Notes: generated by a model not told the origin, from the sequence alone. A stretch of DNA of 64,000 bases from Paralichthys olivaceus (GCF_024713975.1 NC_091115.1:3876501-3940500); one strand, 5' to 3'; numbered from the stretch's first letter, positions 51,001 to 62,800 are shown. A program made the numbers and translations.

Positions 51001-52831
51001 CTCTCTGTGTCCTCTTCCTCACCAGGCCTCTGCGGCAGCATGAACTTCGACGAATCCAGTGAAAACGAGGATGATATGGAGGAAGAACGGACACGTTCAC
51101 TGTCTCCTCATGCAGAATCCACCAGGCCTGAGTCTGCTGCCAGCGGCAAGGACGTTTCAGTGAGTCACCAACGAGCCTCGGATGTAGACCACACAATCCC
51201 AATCCCAGCCAAATGACTCAAATGTCCATGTGTCCCTCTACCCAGGAGGTTGTGACCCCAGGGTCCCCCACACCAGACAGCTCGCTAATCGACGTGGCGA
51301 ATCTCGAGGAGTTCGTCCTCCGTCCAGCTCCACGTGGCATCACGGTGAAATGTCGAATCACCCGGGACAAGAAGGGCATGGACCGCGGCCTCTACCCCAC
51401 CTACTTCATGCACATGGAGAGAGAGGACGGCAAGAAGGTGAGTGAGGACCGTGTTATTGTGAGATAGAATTTTATCTCTAGTGGAGTTTTTGTAGAGACG
51501 TTTATCTGATCAGAGTGAATTCTCCTCTTTTTCCAGGTGTTTCTGTTGGCAGGCAGGAAGAGGAAGAAGAGTAAGACGTCCAACTACCTTATTTCAGTGG
51601 ACGCCACGGACCTGTCTCGTGAGGGAGAGAGCTTCATCGGTAAACTGAGGTAAAACCACAACCTCCTCTTAGATTTGCCTGCTTGTCAATAGCAAACCAT
51701 ACATTGGGCATGAGGTGTAAACAGGAAGCGGATTGTTTACTCTGCAGTTTTCTGTGAGGACGTAGCCTCAGGTACAGCTCTGTGCTGTGATTGGGTTTAA
51801 CTGGGTACAAAGTATAAATTTGAACCTCTGTGCTTTCGTGTTTCACAGTGTTTTTTGTTTCTGCCAGTGCGCGTGAAGCAAAAATAAAAAATGCTGCCAG
51901 CAGAAGAATAATGTGAAATGTTATGAACATTCCAACATCAACGTGTTTTCTTACAGGTCCAACCTCATGGGCACCAAATTCACCGTGTACGACAACGGCA
52001 CCAATCCCTGCAAAAACCCCGGGGCTCTGCTGGAAGAGAGTAACACGAGACAGGAACTGGCCGCCATCTGCTACGTGAGTGAAAGACGAGCAACGCTCAG
52101 TGTGTCTCCTGTTCATTCATTACATGAAGCCAACCTCTCCGTACCGTTTGGCAGGAAACCAACGTGCTGGGATTCAAAGGACCACGTAAGATGACTGTCA
52201 TCATCCCGGGCATGAACATGAACTTTGAGAGAGTCCCTGTGAGACCTCAAAGTGTAAGTGTGACGGTTCTGTAAGATCCTCAGAACATTATCATACTATT
52301 ATTTTGCACAAACCTGTTGTTCAGCTGTTAGAATGAATGTATTTGTGTGACAGGAGCAGGAGAGCCTCCTCAGCAGGTGCCACAATCACACCCTGGACAA
52401 CCTGATAGAGCTGCACAACAAGGCTCCGGTGTGGAACGACGACACACAGTCGTACGTGCTCAACTTCCACGGCCGCGTCACTCAAGCTTCAGTGAAAAAC
52501 TTTCAAATAGTTCACGACAACGACCGTGAGTACACGTCCGTCACCATTATTGTTGTCAGGAGGATTACACAAAAACTATTCAATGTAAATGTTCAGGGAA
52601 CCAGAATCTATGAGTGAGTTCAATTTGGTGTTTTAAATTTAAATAATAATTGCATACTTGTTGCATATTTAATCGAGTCTGTTTCCTCTCAAACCAGCCG
52701 ACTACATCGTCATGCAGTTTGGCCGAGTGGCTGAAGACATCTTCACTCTGGACTACAACTATCCCATGTGCGCCCTTCAAGCCTTCGCCATCGGCCTGTC
52801 GAGCTTTGACAGCAAGTTGGCCTGCGAATGA
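34814..52831 (+). CDS. tulp3: Tubby-like protein 3, 12 coding exons, 481 aa
   Basis: Exons: 34814-34833, 44010-44061, 47544-47706, 48371-48619, 51026-51159, 51246-51437, 51537-51649, 51957-52074, 52155-52253, 52354-52525, 52698-52831 and no others between them, so 11 by my count if 34814-34833 is the only start exon; alternative first exons are possible. Phases all agree. Tulp3 links phosphoinositide-rich membrane to the IFT-A complex and carries GPCRs into cilia, restraining Hedgehog signalling. The N-terminal amphipathic helix [20 protein letters not shown] followed by QEPLMVQPN matches the IFT-A-binding/NLS region of human TULP3. HGIDGPAA-like sequence follows ([10 protein letters not shown]). 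The middle has a Gln/Ser-rich repeat absent from human. The tubby domain runs from about 229 to 481, with the basic [12 protein letters not shown] and [15 protein letters not shown] stretches and the invariant end [15 protein letters not shown]. Human TULP3 is 442 aa. The tiny first exon (MSYYSI) is the least certain part. Confidence 0.95.
34834..44009 (+). other. tulp3: tulp3 intron 1 (9.2 kb)
   Basis: GTAAAA donor and a strong pyrimidine-AG acceptor. The first 400 bases are CpG-rich and continue the promoter island. The remainder is AT-rich and has no open frame with family resemblance. A fish interspersed repeat lies at about 37865-37995. No conserved block stands out by eye. Confidence 0.7.
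37865..37995. repeat. Fish interspersed repeat, copy 2 (tulp3 intron 1)
   Basis: 'gcctccacttcctcccacta' followed by 'tccagaaattaagtcaaa' and 'ggccaatcacc' match copy 1 at 25290. Confidence 0.6.
44967..45004. repeat. GT microsatellite
   Basis: GT run with one TTT interruption, in tulp3 intron 2. Confidence 0.9.
45343..45385. repeat. CA microsatellite
   Basis: CA run with AAC interruptions, opposite in sense to the GT run 340 bp to its left. Confidence 0.9.
48455..48535 (+). repeat. tulp3: Imperfect coding minisatellite (Gln/Ser/Pro-rich) in tulp3 exon 4
   Basis: Repeated units of the type CCAAGTCyCAr and CAGyCTCAr encode an irregular Ser-Gln-x-Gln series between about residues 108 and 130. 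Human TULP3 has no such run here. It looks like a slippage-driven expansion in a disordered linker between the IFT-A helix and the tubby domain. Confidence 0.7.
48620..51025 (+). other. tulp3: tulp3 intron 4
   Basis: A 2.4-kb intron with GTGAGT donor and CACCAG acceptor. AT-rich, with no coding exon or named repeat that I can support. Confidence 0.6.
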
Positions 52832-53845
52832 GCCGCCGGCTTTTACTCGCACGCACAACCTCTGCTGTCCGTCCTCAGATCTCCTCTCGGGAGAGGTCGA
52901 CGGCAGCACCGCTGTCACGTGGTCGTCATCGGGACTCACACGGATGAAAAAGAAAAAACAGTGATGAGACTGAAAAGAAGACGTTTGTCACAGGTGTTGG
53001 TGAATCCAACAACTCTCCTGGTTCCTGTTTGAGTTTTTTGTTCCATTTTTAGTTTGTTTCATGATCAGTTTTTACCCGTTGTGTACTGTAAATGTGTACA
53101 AATACACGCGTGTACAAAGCGAAAGGGAAATACACACTGTGCTGGAGACAGGAGCTCTGACCCTGTTTGAGGACATGCGTATTCATCGTCTTTTGTGTCA
53201 CCTTGACATTTCGTTTCAGTCACTGTAGATGTCAACACTCGTCTGGCGCCACCTGCTGGTCAAACTTTATATCTGTCAGTAATAAGTTGCTTTTCATCAT
53301 TTTCCTCTTTGGTGTGAAATGACTCTAGTTTGGTTTTAATCCTGTTCACACAGGGCTGTATGATTTCAGTAGCCTTCAATTATAGCTCAGTTTAACCTCC
53401 TCTCTTTGTGTCGTCATCCCTCTGATTTGTTCTCGTGTGGAAGGTGCATTATTCAGGACAGACCTGTTTTTTGAAAGTGTCATTTTTTTATCCTGTGACT
53501 TTGTTACTTACTTTTTCCTTTTGTCTTTAAGATAATTTGTATGATGGTAAAAAAACAACAACAAAAAAACAAACGCAGAATTGCACATTTTAAGAAAAGA
53601 TATACATATTGTATATAAAAGACAATGTAATATGACGGATTTAAGTTAATCGCTGATAGATCATATATTCATGGCTACACAGAAAGAATTTACCCAGGAT
53701 CACTTTAAAACTTCATCCACAGTCGACTGAAGATTAAAGTGATGTTTTATTGAGTTGAGATGAAGTCGGAGGCCGTTTATTTAAAGTCCAGATCTCGTCT
53801 GTTTCAACGTTCATCTCTCTCTTTTGAATTATGAGGGAAAATAAA
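52832..53845 (+). other. tulp3: tulp3 3' UTR with candidate poly(A) signals
   Basis: Non-coding run after the tulp3 stop. ATTAAA at 53733-53738 and AATAAA at 53840-53845 are the best polyadenylation signals. The next gene ends on the opposite strand at about 54,270, so the two transcripts converge. Confidence 0.5.
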
Positions 53846-54289
53846 AGGGACGGTTTAGTTTATGAGGCTTTACTTTGTCATTGATCATCACTAATACTGA
53901 ACTGTATATTACGCACAGTTACTTTTTATTTGGTTTCATCTGGATCCTTAAACGAAAAAGTCTCGAGCGGGGTCTTCTGCTGAAGATACTCTTCAGGGAG
54001 CGCAACTCGCAAACTCACATATATCTGGTTTTAAAGGAATTAATGTTGCAGATATTTTCAAAATATCTGTGCCAGCGGTTTATAGAAAATCATGTTTTAT
54101 ACCTAAAAATGTTGGTTTGAAGACAGAATCAAGATTTATAGAAGCTATTTTCAAACACTTTTACAATAAGAGACTCCATTTGACACTAACACTATCAGGT
54201 ATATGTTTGTATTTTAACAGATGACAATATGACGCTAAAACTTCTCGATCAAGTAAACACAGTGAGACGTGAATGTATCCGGTGAACTG

Positions 54290-54295
54290 TTTATT
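54290..54295 (-). promoter_or_regulatory. Candidate TIPARP-like polyadenylation signal
   Basis: AATAAA on the minus strand, about 320 bp past the stop codon of the PARP gene. Confidence 0.5.
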
Positions 54296-54617
54296 TTCCT
54301 AAATGGAACAGTTGTCAATTTGATTTCAGAACATCTTTATGGAGAAAAAACAAAAGTGCTTATTTAAATCAACGTAAAAAAAAAAAAGTTTAAATAACCA
54401 AAATAAAAGACATTTTGAAAAAATAAAGTGCTTGACATGTTTTGTTTTGGAATGAATTTTAACATTTGAGCTCATGTGTCTTTCAGGTAGAACTTCATTG
54501 CACGTATTCTCTGTTTTGACATTTTTACGAGAGCAAACTGAACCTTTGCTGCAACTGCACCAAGTCATCGTACGACGGAACGCCTGTAACGCTTGAACAC
54601 ACTTTTCCTTTTGCTCC

Positions 54618-56926
54618 TCAAATATTGATCTCTCTGGGGAGGTCTTTGTACTTGATCAGGTAGTATGGGTAGCACTGGCAGCTGTCAAACACTACGAACA
54701 TGGTGGGGTTGTCCATGTTGTCCACGCAGGTGTCGTAGAGGAGGTGCTTCGTCGTGGGGCAGAGCGGCGGAGGGCGACGGTAGTTGCTCCTCCCTTCGCT
54801 CGCCTTCCCCACCAGCACTTTGGCCAGGAACATGTGGCGGACCTCGTCGTGCCCCACCCTGGACGAATAAGCGTTGGACAAGGAGGCGGCGATGGCAAAG
54901 TAGGAGCCGAGACCGTAGGACGTCCCGTTGACGCCGGCCACGCGGGGGTCGAAGTTGTTGTGGCAGATGTCTGCGGCGGCCTCTCTGGTTGTGCCGTGGA
55001 AGAGGTGTCTCTCCAGAGGATCTTTGGACGTGTGCTGCTTCTGCATGTGCGACTTGTGCCTGCAACGACAACGCTGTTTTCAGACGGGGACTGAGGCGCG
55101 GACACTTTCCACAGTTCTTGTCTAAAAACTCATATTTCATTTTTCCGTGCAACTGTTGAATTTACCTTTGGTACTTGTCCCAGTGCAGGAGGTTCTGGAC
55201 CTGATGGATGCTGATGACGTCCACCTTGGTCTCAGACAGGCTCTGGTAAAAGAAGTTGCGGACCCTGCTGTGGGCCTGCGTCCCCGCCGGGACATCTACC
55301 ACGTTGCACTCCTCCTCTGGGGTTGGACACCACACCGGAGGATACCAGGAGCTGAACTCCTCCAGAGGGTCCACGCTGAAGTGAGCCCCTGGCGGATCGC
55401 CATCAGGCCTGGTGGGCTCGGTCTGGATTCCAGTCCTGGTGTTTGGGAAGAGGAGAGAAAGGATGTTAACGTGACGGAACTTTGAGTTGATTATCAGTAA
55501 GTATCATGATTTCATCGTAGACTGAGGGTTTGAGTGTGAGCTCTGTTTTCCAGCTCTATGGGCTGAGAAGTCAGAATAAAGATCCAGGATATTAACTGCA
55601 GGAAAGGCTGCATGGCCTCCGGGCGGCGGTACTTTGGCCGGCAGCGAACTTCTCTCTGGAACCCGGTGGAGACGTTGGTCTGGGTCATGGTGGTGAAGTC
55701 CAGCTTGTACTCCTGCAGGCCGATGAGGAAGGAACACTCGGGCACCTTCTCACCCATCTTCTTCAGCAGCAGCACGGACACGTTCTGCAGGGAGAGGAAC
55801 CAATCAGCGAACAGGACGCCGCTGAGAAAAACATGTACAGTAAAAGAAGAACATTAACCTTCTTGTATTCTTCCCAGCTGCTGTTGTTCCACCAGTAGAT
55901 CTTCCATTTGCTGGGGAAGTACGGGTTCCTGTCGGAGTTGGTGAGTCGTCTCACTCTGTTGTACTTCGACAGGTCGTCCAGCTCCATCGATTCAAAGTTC
56001 AACGTGTAGCTCACGTGTCTACAGGGTTAAAGGGAGAAGCAGAAGATTTCAATTCACACCTTGCAGCTGTTGTTTTTGACTCAGGCCGCTCTGACTCACC
56101 CGTCCCTGATCGATACCACCTCCTGGGCGGCGTCGCAGTAGATCCGCTCCAGCAGGACCTGAGAGCGAAGCGAGATGCTGACCCACAGCTTGGTGAGCGT
56201 GCAAAACAGCTGCCAGTGGTAGGGGAAGGGCGTGTGGTGCTTCCTGCACCTCCTCCCCGCGAGACACATTCCTAATAGGAACCTGTCGCAGATGTCCACG
56301 TCAGAGGAGGTCCTGGTGTGGAAAGGAAAGGGGACAAGGGCTTGGGAAGGGGCTGGCGGCTTGGTTGGTGCAGGAGGTGGGGTCTGGACGACAGGTAGGG
56401 CCCATTTGCTGGTCCTGGCGCTGGGCTGATGGGTCGGCTGGCGTTGGGCGATGATGAGCGGCAGCGGGACGATGAGGGAGGTAGTCGGCTTCGTAGGATC
56501 TTTCTGTGGTTGGCATGGCGATACCTGGATGCCGGTTTGAGAGAAGGCGAGCTGGACACCGGGGTGGCTTAGGGAGGCGTCCTGTTGCTGAGCAACCGAC
56601 TGGATGAACACCTGAGGCTGCTGGGTCACAGAGGAAAACGCGGAGGCGCTCTCACTCCTGATGGAGGCGGCATCCTTACCACGCCTGGAGGTCGCCGGGG
56701 TCAAGTGAATCCCGACGCTGTAGGCGTTGACGCTCCAGGCGACGTCGACGCTCTGGGATCTCAGGGCATCCCACAAGGGGAGGCTGACGTTGGTGTCGGG
56801 GGGGATCTCCACCAGGAGGAGGGACGGGTGAGGGAGGGTGACCTTGGACGATTTGGCTCGATTTAACTCGAGAACATCGGCTGACATGTTTCTCTTCAGT
56901 CCTTGGCTGGATGAGACGTTGGCCAT
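54618..56926 (-). CDS. TIPARP/PARP7-like mono-ADP-ribosyltransferase, 6 coding exons, 628 aa
   Basis: Exons in transcript order: 56926-56100, 56018-55859, 55784-55597, 55435-55166, 55059-54618; five coding exons are clear, with all phases consistent. The architecture is that of TIPARP: a long N-terminal region with Pro/Gln/Thr-rich stretches (about 95-205), a CCCH zinc finger (C213-x7-C-x5-C-x3-H, CDRFLLGMCLAGRRCRKHH) followed by PYHWQ as in human, a WWE-type domain (KWKIYWWNN...EYKLDFTTMTQTN, about 290-385), then the PARP catalytic domain. Catalytic H503 (HLFHGT) and Y535 (GLGSYFA) are present. The third triad position is M602 (NPTMFVVF), where PARP1 has Glu and TIPARP Ile, so mono- rather than poly-ADP-ribosylation is expected. 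Known TIPARP modifies AHR and dampens interferon signalling; whether this paralogue does is inference. It ends convergently with tulp3. A 5' UTR exon is predicted at 57302. Confidence 0.9.
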
Positions 56927-57301
56927 CTTGAATTTCCTTTATCACTTTTTTAAATTAAAAAGAACGCGGAGTTAAAATCAACATAACAACATGTGAGACT
57001 CGTTTAACCAGATTATAGATATATTCAAAACAGTAAAGAACTAAGCTGATGCTATTTGAAGGGAATGATAAACATATTAATTTAAATGTCTCTGAATATT
57101 TAAGTGCATATTAGCATCCACTGGAAAACCATGATTTCACTGAGCCTCTGAACCTCCAGTAAACAACATGAACTTTTAAACACGTGTTTAAAACACAGTT
57201 ATACGTCTTTTATGAGCCACATGCTCTGTTAGCACAGCAGCTAATGAGGCGAGGTAACAACTGATCAACAGGAGAAACTGATGGAAACTGAAGAACTTTA
57301 C

Positions 57302-57400
57302 CTGGAGTCGTGTTCAGGCTGCAGCTGCTCAGTTCAACCTCAGAGAAACAAAGTGATTCACACGTGAACTGAACTTTAACTCGTGTTGAAGTGATTTCAA
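57302..57400 (-). other. Putative 5' UTR exon of the TIPARP-like gene (right edge approximate)
   Basis: Minus-strand donor CCAG|GTAAAG ends at 57302. The matching acceptor (gtgataaag) precedes the ATG exon at 56936. A GA-rich low-complexity tract lies just upstream, at about 57404-57465. Confidence 0.45.
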
Positions 57401-57403
57401 TAA

Positions 57404-57465
57404 AGAGGAGGAGGAGGAGGCAGGAAGCAGAATGGGAGGAAGGAAGGAAGGGAGGAAGGAAGGAG
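57404..57465. repeat. GAG/GGAA purine low-complexity tract
   Basis: Runs of AGG and GGAA on the plus strand beside the predicted start of the TIPARP-like gene. Confidence 0.8.
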
Positions 57466-57469
57466 TGAA

Positions 57470-57996
57470 GGAATCCAACAAATTAAAATAAGAAATGCTG
57501 ACTTAAATAATAAAGTACATATATGGACTATAAACAAATTGTATCCTCACATTATCTAGCCCATTATTCAATTCAATTTAATAATTAGTTATTTTTGACA
57601 AACAGAAATTAACAATTCATAACCAGATATATTCATATTTAAAAATATTATCTTAACTTGTTGTTAATGATGATGATTAGTGACAACAATAATAATATTT
57701 GGGAACATTGTTTAATATTATAAAAGAGACCAAGTTAGCTGTATATGCTAATTTTCATATTATATATATATATATATGGATAAGATATGAACAGTACAAC
57801 GCAGCCCCGTCCTACTGCAACAAACCCATTATTTAAACACAATGGAACATAAAATAACCCATAATTTAAAAAATTATAATAAGTTGAAATAATAATAATG
57901 ACATGAATTCATCTGCCCGGGGTTTCTGTGCACCCACACCACCAAAGGAACTCATAGACACACAAAAACAAGCAAAGTCTTTATATTTGTAAATGA
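57470..57996. other. Spacer between the TIPARP-like and TRIM35-like genes
   Basis: Very AT-rich with a short TA microsatellite at 57757-57778. No gene seen. Confidence 0.6.
57757..57778. repeat. TA microsatellite
   Basis: About ten TA units. Confidence 0.85.
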
Positions 57997-58002
57997 TTTA
58001 TT
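57997..58002 (-). promoter_or_regulatory. Candidate TRIM35-like polyadenylation signal
   Basis: AATAAA on the minus strand, about 390 bp past the TRIM stop codon. Confidence 0.5.
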
Positions 58003-58388
58003 ATTCATTAGTTTCCACAAACATCATCATTAGTCATTGCACATAAAGCTTAGCGACCTCAAGAGTTTGACGTGCAAGTGCGGAATCATTATGCAAACTT
58101 AAATTCATAAAATTATAATTCTCTTTAATGCTGTTTTCAAGCTCACAGAGTATTAAAATGTAAAGAACCACGGACAGGAGAGACAGAGGGACCTTCAGAG
58201 TGCAGGGATCAAGTTCAAGTGAAATCATCAGTGAGCAGATAAGGCATTCATTGTGTGGGTATTGTAGAGAAACACAAAAGAAAAGATCTGATGCTCTTTG
58301 ATTTCACATTCTGAGCAGCCTCCTCGCTCCATGTGATGTTCAAAGATGTTCCTCACCCTTTTTTGGAAAAAGTAAAAGTTGTGTTCTC

Positions 58389-60518
58389 TCAACAATACTC
58401 AACAACCTTCACGGAAACTTCCTTCGGCTCCACCGTCAGAGGACACTGCTGGCAGCCCACCCAGAAGTACGGGAAGACTCTCTCTGCGATGGCGTGCTTG
58501 AAGGTGTAGATGTGCGTGTTGTCCTGCGGGTTGTAGAACGACACCCGGCCCTTGTCGCAGTCCAGCAGCACCCTGACCCTCTGTGGGTTCTTCTTCAGGG
58601 TGAGGCGGGACAGAGGAGAGGTGCCTGCGAAGTACATTTTGTGGTAGAAGTACACGCACAGGTAGCCGTTCATCAGCACCGACGACACCTTCTCTTTCCT
58701 CAGCACCGACTCTTTGGCCACGCCGACGACCCACGCCGTGTTGTCGCCCACGTTCACGTCCCAGGAGTGCTTCCCAGAGGTGAAGCCCTCGTGGCCCAGC
58801 ACGGCCGTGTCGGGGTGAAACCTCTCCGGGTTGTCGGGCAGCTGCTGCATCTCGTCGCTGTCGCAGACGCTGGTGAGGTCGTCCGACAAGGTGAGCCAAG
58901 GGGCGGCGGTGTTCGGGTCCAGAGTGACCGGGGCTGAAGGGAACAAGATCGACAGCCGCTGTTAGATGTTGATTCAAAACACTCTCTGCACAAGATAATG
59001 GGAGACGCTGCACACAGTATGCAAGTGTGGTGCATGACGTCACAATTACCCAGAAGTATCGACGGACTAGTGTTTCAGGAACTTTACAGTTTTTTGTCTG
59101 GACTTTTTAACTCAACTTAACTTTGACATATAGAAAAAAACACACGAGAGGAAAGACAAAGTAAAAGAGCTTCATGTGTCGACTTTAAAGAATAAACCTC
59201 GAGCGTGTTCTCACTGTATTTGATGATTTTATGCATCTTCTCCCAAACGTGGAACGTCAGAGATCCCACATATTTGGCCACATCGATGAGCGCCGCTGGA
59301 GCCATGACTGGAGCTTCAGCTGGACTGTCGGTGCTGTGGGAAACAAGGTAAATGGACTTTGTGTCTCAAAATATAAAAAAAGAAAAGAAAAGTTTCAAAC
59401 ATAAAAGATTTTCTACCTCGGCAGCGCCCCCTTGCATTTCTGAAACAAAACAAGACATTGCAATTCGCTTAAAAAACTGAAGAGAGAAACTGAAAGAACT
59501 CAAGCTGATTTTTTAAGACGTTTACAAACGTACATGAAGGACAAAGATGTCCTCTAAAGCCATCTCCTCCTCCAACTCTCTGATCGATGCCGACACGGAC
59601 GTTATATTTCTCTCAATCTCTTCAATTCTCTGCATCATCTCTCGCTTTTTCTCCTCCTCCTCCCTCCTCAGCTCGTCCATCCTGGCCTCCTCCTCCGCCT
59701 GAAGGAAGCTGTGAAGTTTTTGAAACTCCTCTCGGGTTCGTCTCTCCACGTAACGGGCCTGGACCTGGAATGAAAAGCAGCGTATGAGAGAGAGGAAGGC
59801 TTGGAAACGATCAACGTGGTAAAAAGACGTTCACGCCAGAAACCCTCACCTGAATGTAAACCACAGTCTCCTCGTAGTTTTTCTTCATTTTGTCAAACGC
59901 GTCTTTCTTTTCCTGCAACAAGCCGACGACCGTCTTCATCTTCTCCTGAGCGGAGAGAATTAATTTGAGAAACGTATTAACATAACCTCATAATTGTAAC
60001 ATCCTCAAACACGGCAGCTCACAGGGAGCTTAGATAAACAGCCTGGAGAAGGAGCACATCAATATTCCGCCTCATCCTGAAGAATTCACCTTCACGTCTG
60101 CCACGGCTTCGCTGACGGGGCAGCAGTCGTGCTGCTTGTGTTTCCTGGAGGTGTGACAGACCACGCAGATGGGCTCCTTGTCCAACAGGCAGAAAAGCTT
60201 CAGCCTCTCCCCGTGGAGGGGGCACATCTCCCCCGGCTCGCAGGGCAGCTCTTCGGCTTTCCTCTCCTCGGGTCCCTCGTCCTCCTCGGGGACGCACGAC
60301 TCGCACAGGTTCTTCAGGGTGAGGCTGGGCACGGGGTCGTCCACGCTCTCGGCCCTGCACAGGGGGCAGTCGCGGGCTCGCCCCCGCCGGCTCCAGTAAT
60401 GCTGCAGGCAGGAGGCACAGAAGCTGTGGCTGCACTTGAGGACCACGGGGTCCTTGAAGATACTGTAGCAGATGGGACAGGTGAGGTCCACCTCCTGGAG
60501 AGAGAGCCGGCCGGCCAT
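58389..60518 (-). CDS. TRIM35-like RING/B-box/coiled-coil/PRY-SPRY E3 ubiquitin ligase, 6 coding exons, 480 aa
   Basis: Exons in transcript order: 60518-60090, 59945-59850, 59764-59534, 59439-59417, 59333-59215, 58933-58389. Phases agree and all introns are GT-AG. This is the exon plan of a TRIM: one RING/B-box exon, a 96-nt exon, a 231-nt coiled-coil exon, a 23-nt exon, a linker exon and one PRY-SPRY exon. RING C3HC4 residues are C14, C17, C29, H31, C34, C37, C51 and C54. B-box2 residues are C99, H102, C110, D113, C118, C121, H127 and H130. The coiled coil is about 144-252 and PRY-SPRY about 300-480 (LDPNTAAPWLTLSDDLTSV, NPERF, the usual LDP/WEVxV-type core as SWDVNVG). The linker ALIDVAKYVGSLTFHVWEKM closely follows human TRIM35, so TRIM35-like is the best call. 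Fish have many such copies, so one-to-one orthology is not claimed. A non-coding exon probably precedes it, with a donor at 60720. Confidence 0.92.
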
Positions 60519-60719
60519 TCTGACGCCTGGGAAACCGAAAGCAGAGCAAACACAGAGACACATGATCAAACACAGGGAGAGTTTTTATTTATACCCACAA
60601 GCACTTTCACTTTAAACTGCTGCTCACAACCCAGTGTTTCTAACGCAGTGTTTCTAACCTTTCATGGATCAACTGAGTATTTGTCAGTTTCACATAAGAG
60701 GAGCTGGATGTAAACATAC

Positions 60720-60790
60720 CTGACAGCCTGTGACAGCAGGTCCGGATCTGTGAGCACTTCCTACTTCCTGTTGTGTTGAGTCACTTAAAG
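60720..60790 (-). other. Putative 5' UTR exon and promoter edge of the TRIM35-like gene
   Basis: Minus-strand donor TCAG|GTATGT ends at 60720; the start-codon exon opens at 60526 after a pyrimidine tract. Just upstream, at about 60756-60770, two GGAAGT ETS-type sites lie in tandem on the minus strand. The right edge is a guess. Confidence 0.4.
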
Positions 60791-61199
60791 GAGGAGGAGA
60801 CTCGATGCTTTAACCCTTAACTCCCCCCTCAACCTCTCAGACTCAGACTCAGAATAAATCCATGGAGGTTTTCACATGTTTGAAGCGTCAACGCAGAGCA
60901 AATTCAAACTGATGTTCACTTTTAGGTTTTTGGTTTTTACAGTGTTGTGTTATTTGCTCGTGAACTGTGGTGGACATCCACCTCTGCGGGCTCCACACTG
61001 TTTGAAAATAGAGAAACTAATGTCGCCTGACGTGCTCGTGACTCTGTTCATCAAGTGTCACAAGATTCTGCTTCAGTTTTTAAGATTTACAAACCAGAGA
61101 AGTCGAGAAAAACTTCAAGATTCAACTTTAAGAACAAAACAGTAACACTGCACTAAACATGTGAAACAGCCAAAGAGAAAATACATGAAGCAACGTGCC

Positions 61200-61320
61200 A
61201 CCGATACAAGTCTGAGCTGTCAATCATGACGTGTCGCCTCGTTCTTAATAGATCCAGACGCTTTGGGCTTCACTTTTAGGAGCCGTCATGTCGTCCATCT
61301 TTGGTTCGGTTGGTTAGAAC
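61200..61320. repeat. Fish interspersed repeat, partial copy 3
   Basis: 'gagctgtcaatcatgacgtg' and 'gtcatgtcgtccatctttgg' are related to the 25290 copy, in a rearranged or other-end arrangement. Confidence 0.45.
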
Positions 61321-62800
61321 CTGGCAGTCGGAGCTGCAGAGGAAGATTTAACTGACTGACATGAAAAACCTGTAGCTTTGCCCGGTGATGTGACGAAGTG
61401 ACCTTTACCGTCCCGTCACCTTCAAGAGGAGCTCCAGCACGACGCCAGTTTTTTCCCCTTGAGTTGATTTTAAGTGAGATTTCTTTGGAGCCTCCTCGCT
61501 GTCTTGTCATGAGAGTGGCAGCACAGATGGTCTGTTTGTCATCTATCACGGAGGAGTTGAGTTTCCAGCAGATGTTTCAGGTTGTGTGTTTTTTTTTTCC
61601 TCCACAGGAACGACTCAGAATGTTGTTTTTTTTTTTTAAAGGCGTGCTGAGCTCTGCTTCATCTGAGCAATAAATCATTTCCTATGTTGATATTTAGTTC
61701 ATAAATTATATATAAAAAGTTCTTTACAAAGCTGTTTAAGTTTTCACTTGCAGCAAAGTTGTTTTATTTATGGTCGGAACGTGGTTTCTGTGCTTTGGGG
61801 AATTCTGGAGAGATGTTTTTGTAATTAAATATGACATTGCATGTGGATGGTCTTCGATGTTCCATCTATTACAGTGTTTAAATCCACAAACCTATTTATT
61901 CTCAAGTGCTTTAAACCAAACTTATTTATAAAATCCAAGGACACGCCATCATTTTATTTTACATTTATCTGTTTTATGAATTTACCCATTGTAACTTATT
62001 TTTAAACGTTTATTGTGACTTATTTTACCTTTTAAAATCTCTGTGCCTCTTTTTTTTAATAATATTGCTTCAGTGTCAAAAGACAACGATACAAGAAGGT
62101 TTGTAAAAAATACTGGAGTCATCATTTCTGATTAATGCAAGTTTGTCTGATCCCACGACACTGAGCAATAAAATGTGTCACCACCTTCACACAGAGTTGG
62201 TGACATGTTCCCCCTGCTGTTGTATTTATTGGTGCCACTAGATGTCAGGATTTACCCGCGTTGAGAAAAGTGGGCCTCGGTTCCTGAGCGTTCATGCAGA
62301 CGACTCAGCTTTGCATCAAATTGACTTGATGCGAAACAGACAAATACCAGGAGATAAGATAAGATTTGTCTTTTTTAACCATGATAGAAAAAAAATACCT
62401 GTGACCTGAGGATGGAGCAGTTAAACGTGCACATCTACCTGGATGTCACGGTCGGCCTCAGCCTCCCCCGCTGCCCTGCAAATTGGTTGTCAGCCACTGT
62501 GGCCCGGGCTAATAGTGATTCATTATTGCTGGTGTTCTCAGGGCTTCATCAGGGCTGGAGGGGGGTGGGAGGAGGAGAGAAGGGGTGCGGGGGGGGAGAG
62601 AGTGTTGTGTCAATCTTTCAGCATCTAATGAGGACAGGCGGGCGAACACGGTGCAGAGACAACCTCAGTCAGACCTGTCTAACCACATGATACTTTACAG
62701 ACAGCATCAGGACCACTCACCAAGCTTTGACGGAGCCCAACTGCAAAAAACATCTATGCACCATCCCCCTCCCTCTTTTTTGTTATTGATGACTGCAGCT

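Noticed and set aside
55512..55600. Continuation of PARP exon 3 past its donor (frame ending CLRL-type tail)
   Set aside because: The GTTAAT donor at 55597 restores phase with the next exon and family alignment, so the read-through is intronic.
57275..57297. Two GAAACTG words resembling an interferon-stimulated response element
   Set aside because: Spacing is 10 bases rather than the ISRE spacing, and the site is in an intron; too weak to call.
60129..60713. 194-aa plus-strand frame
   Set aside because: Antisense shadow of the RING/B-box exon of the TRIM gene.
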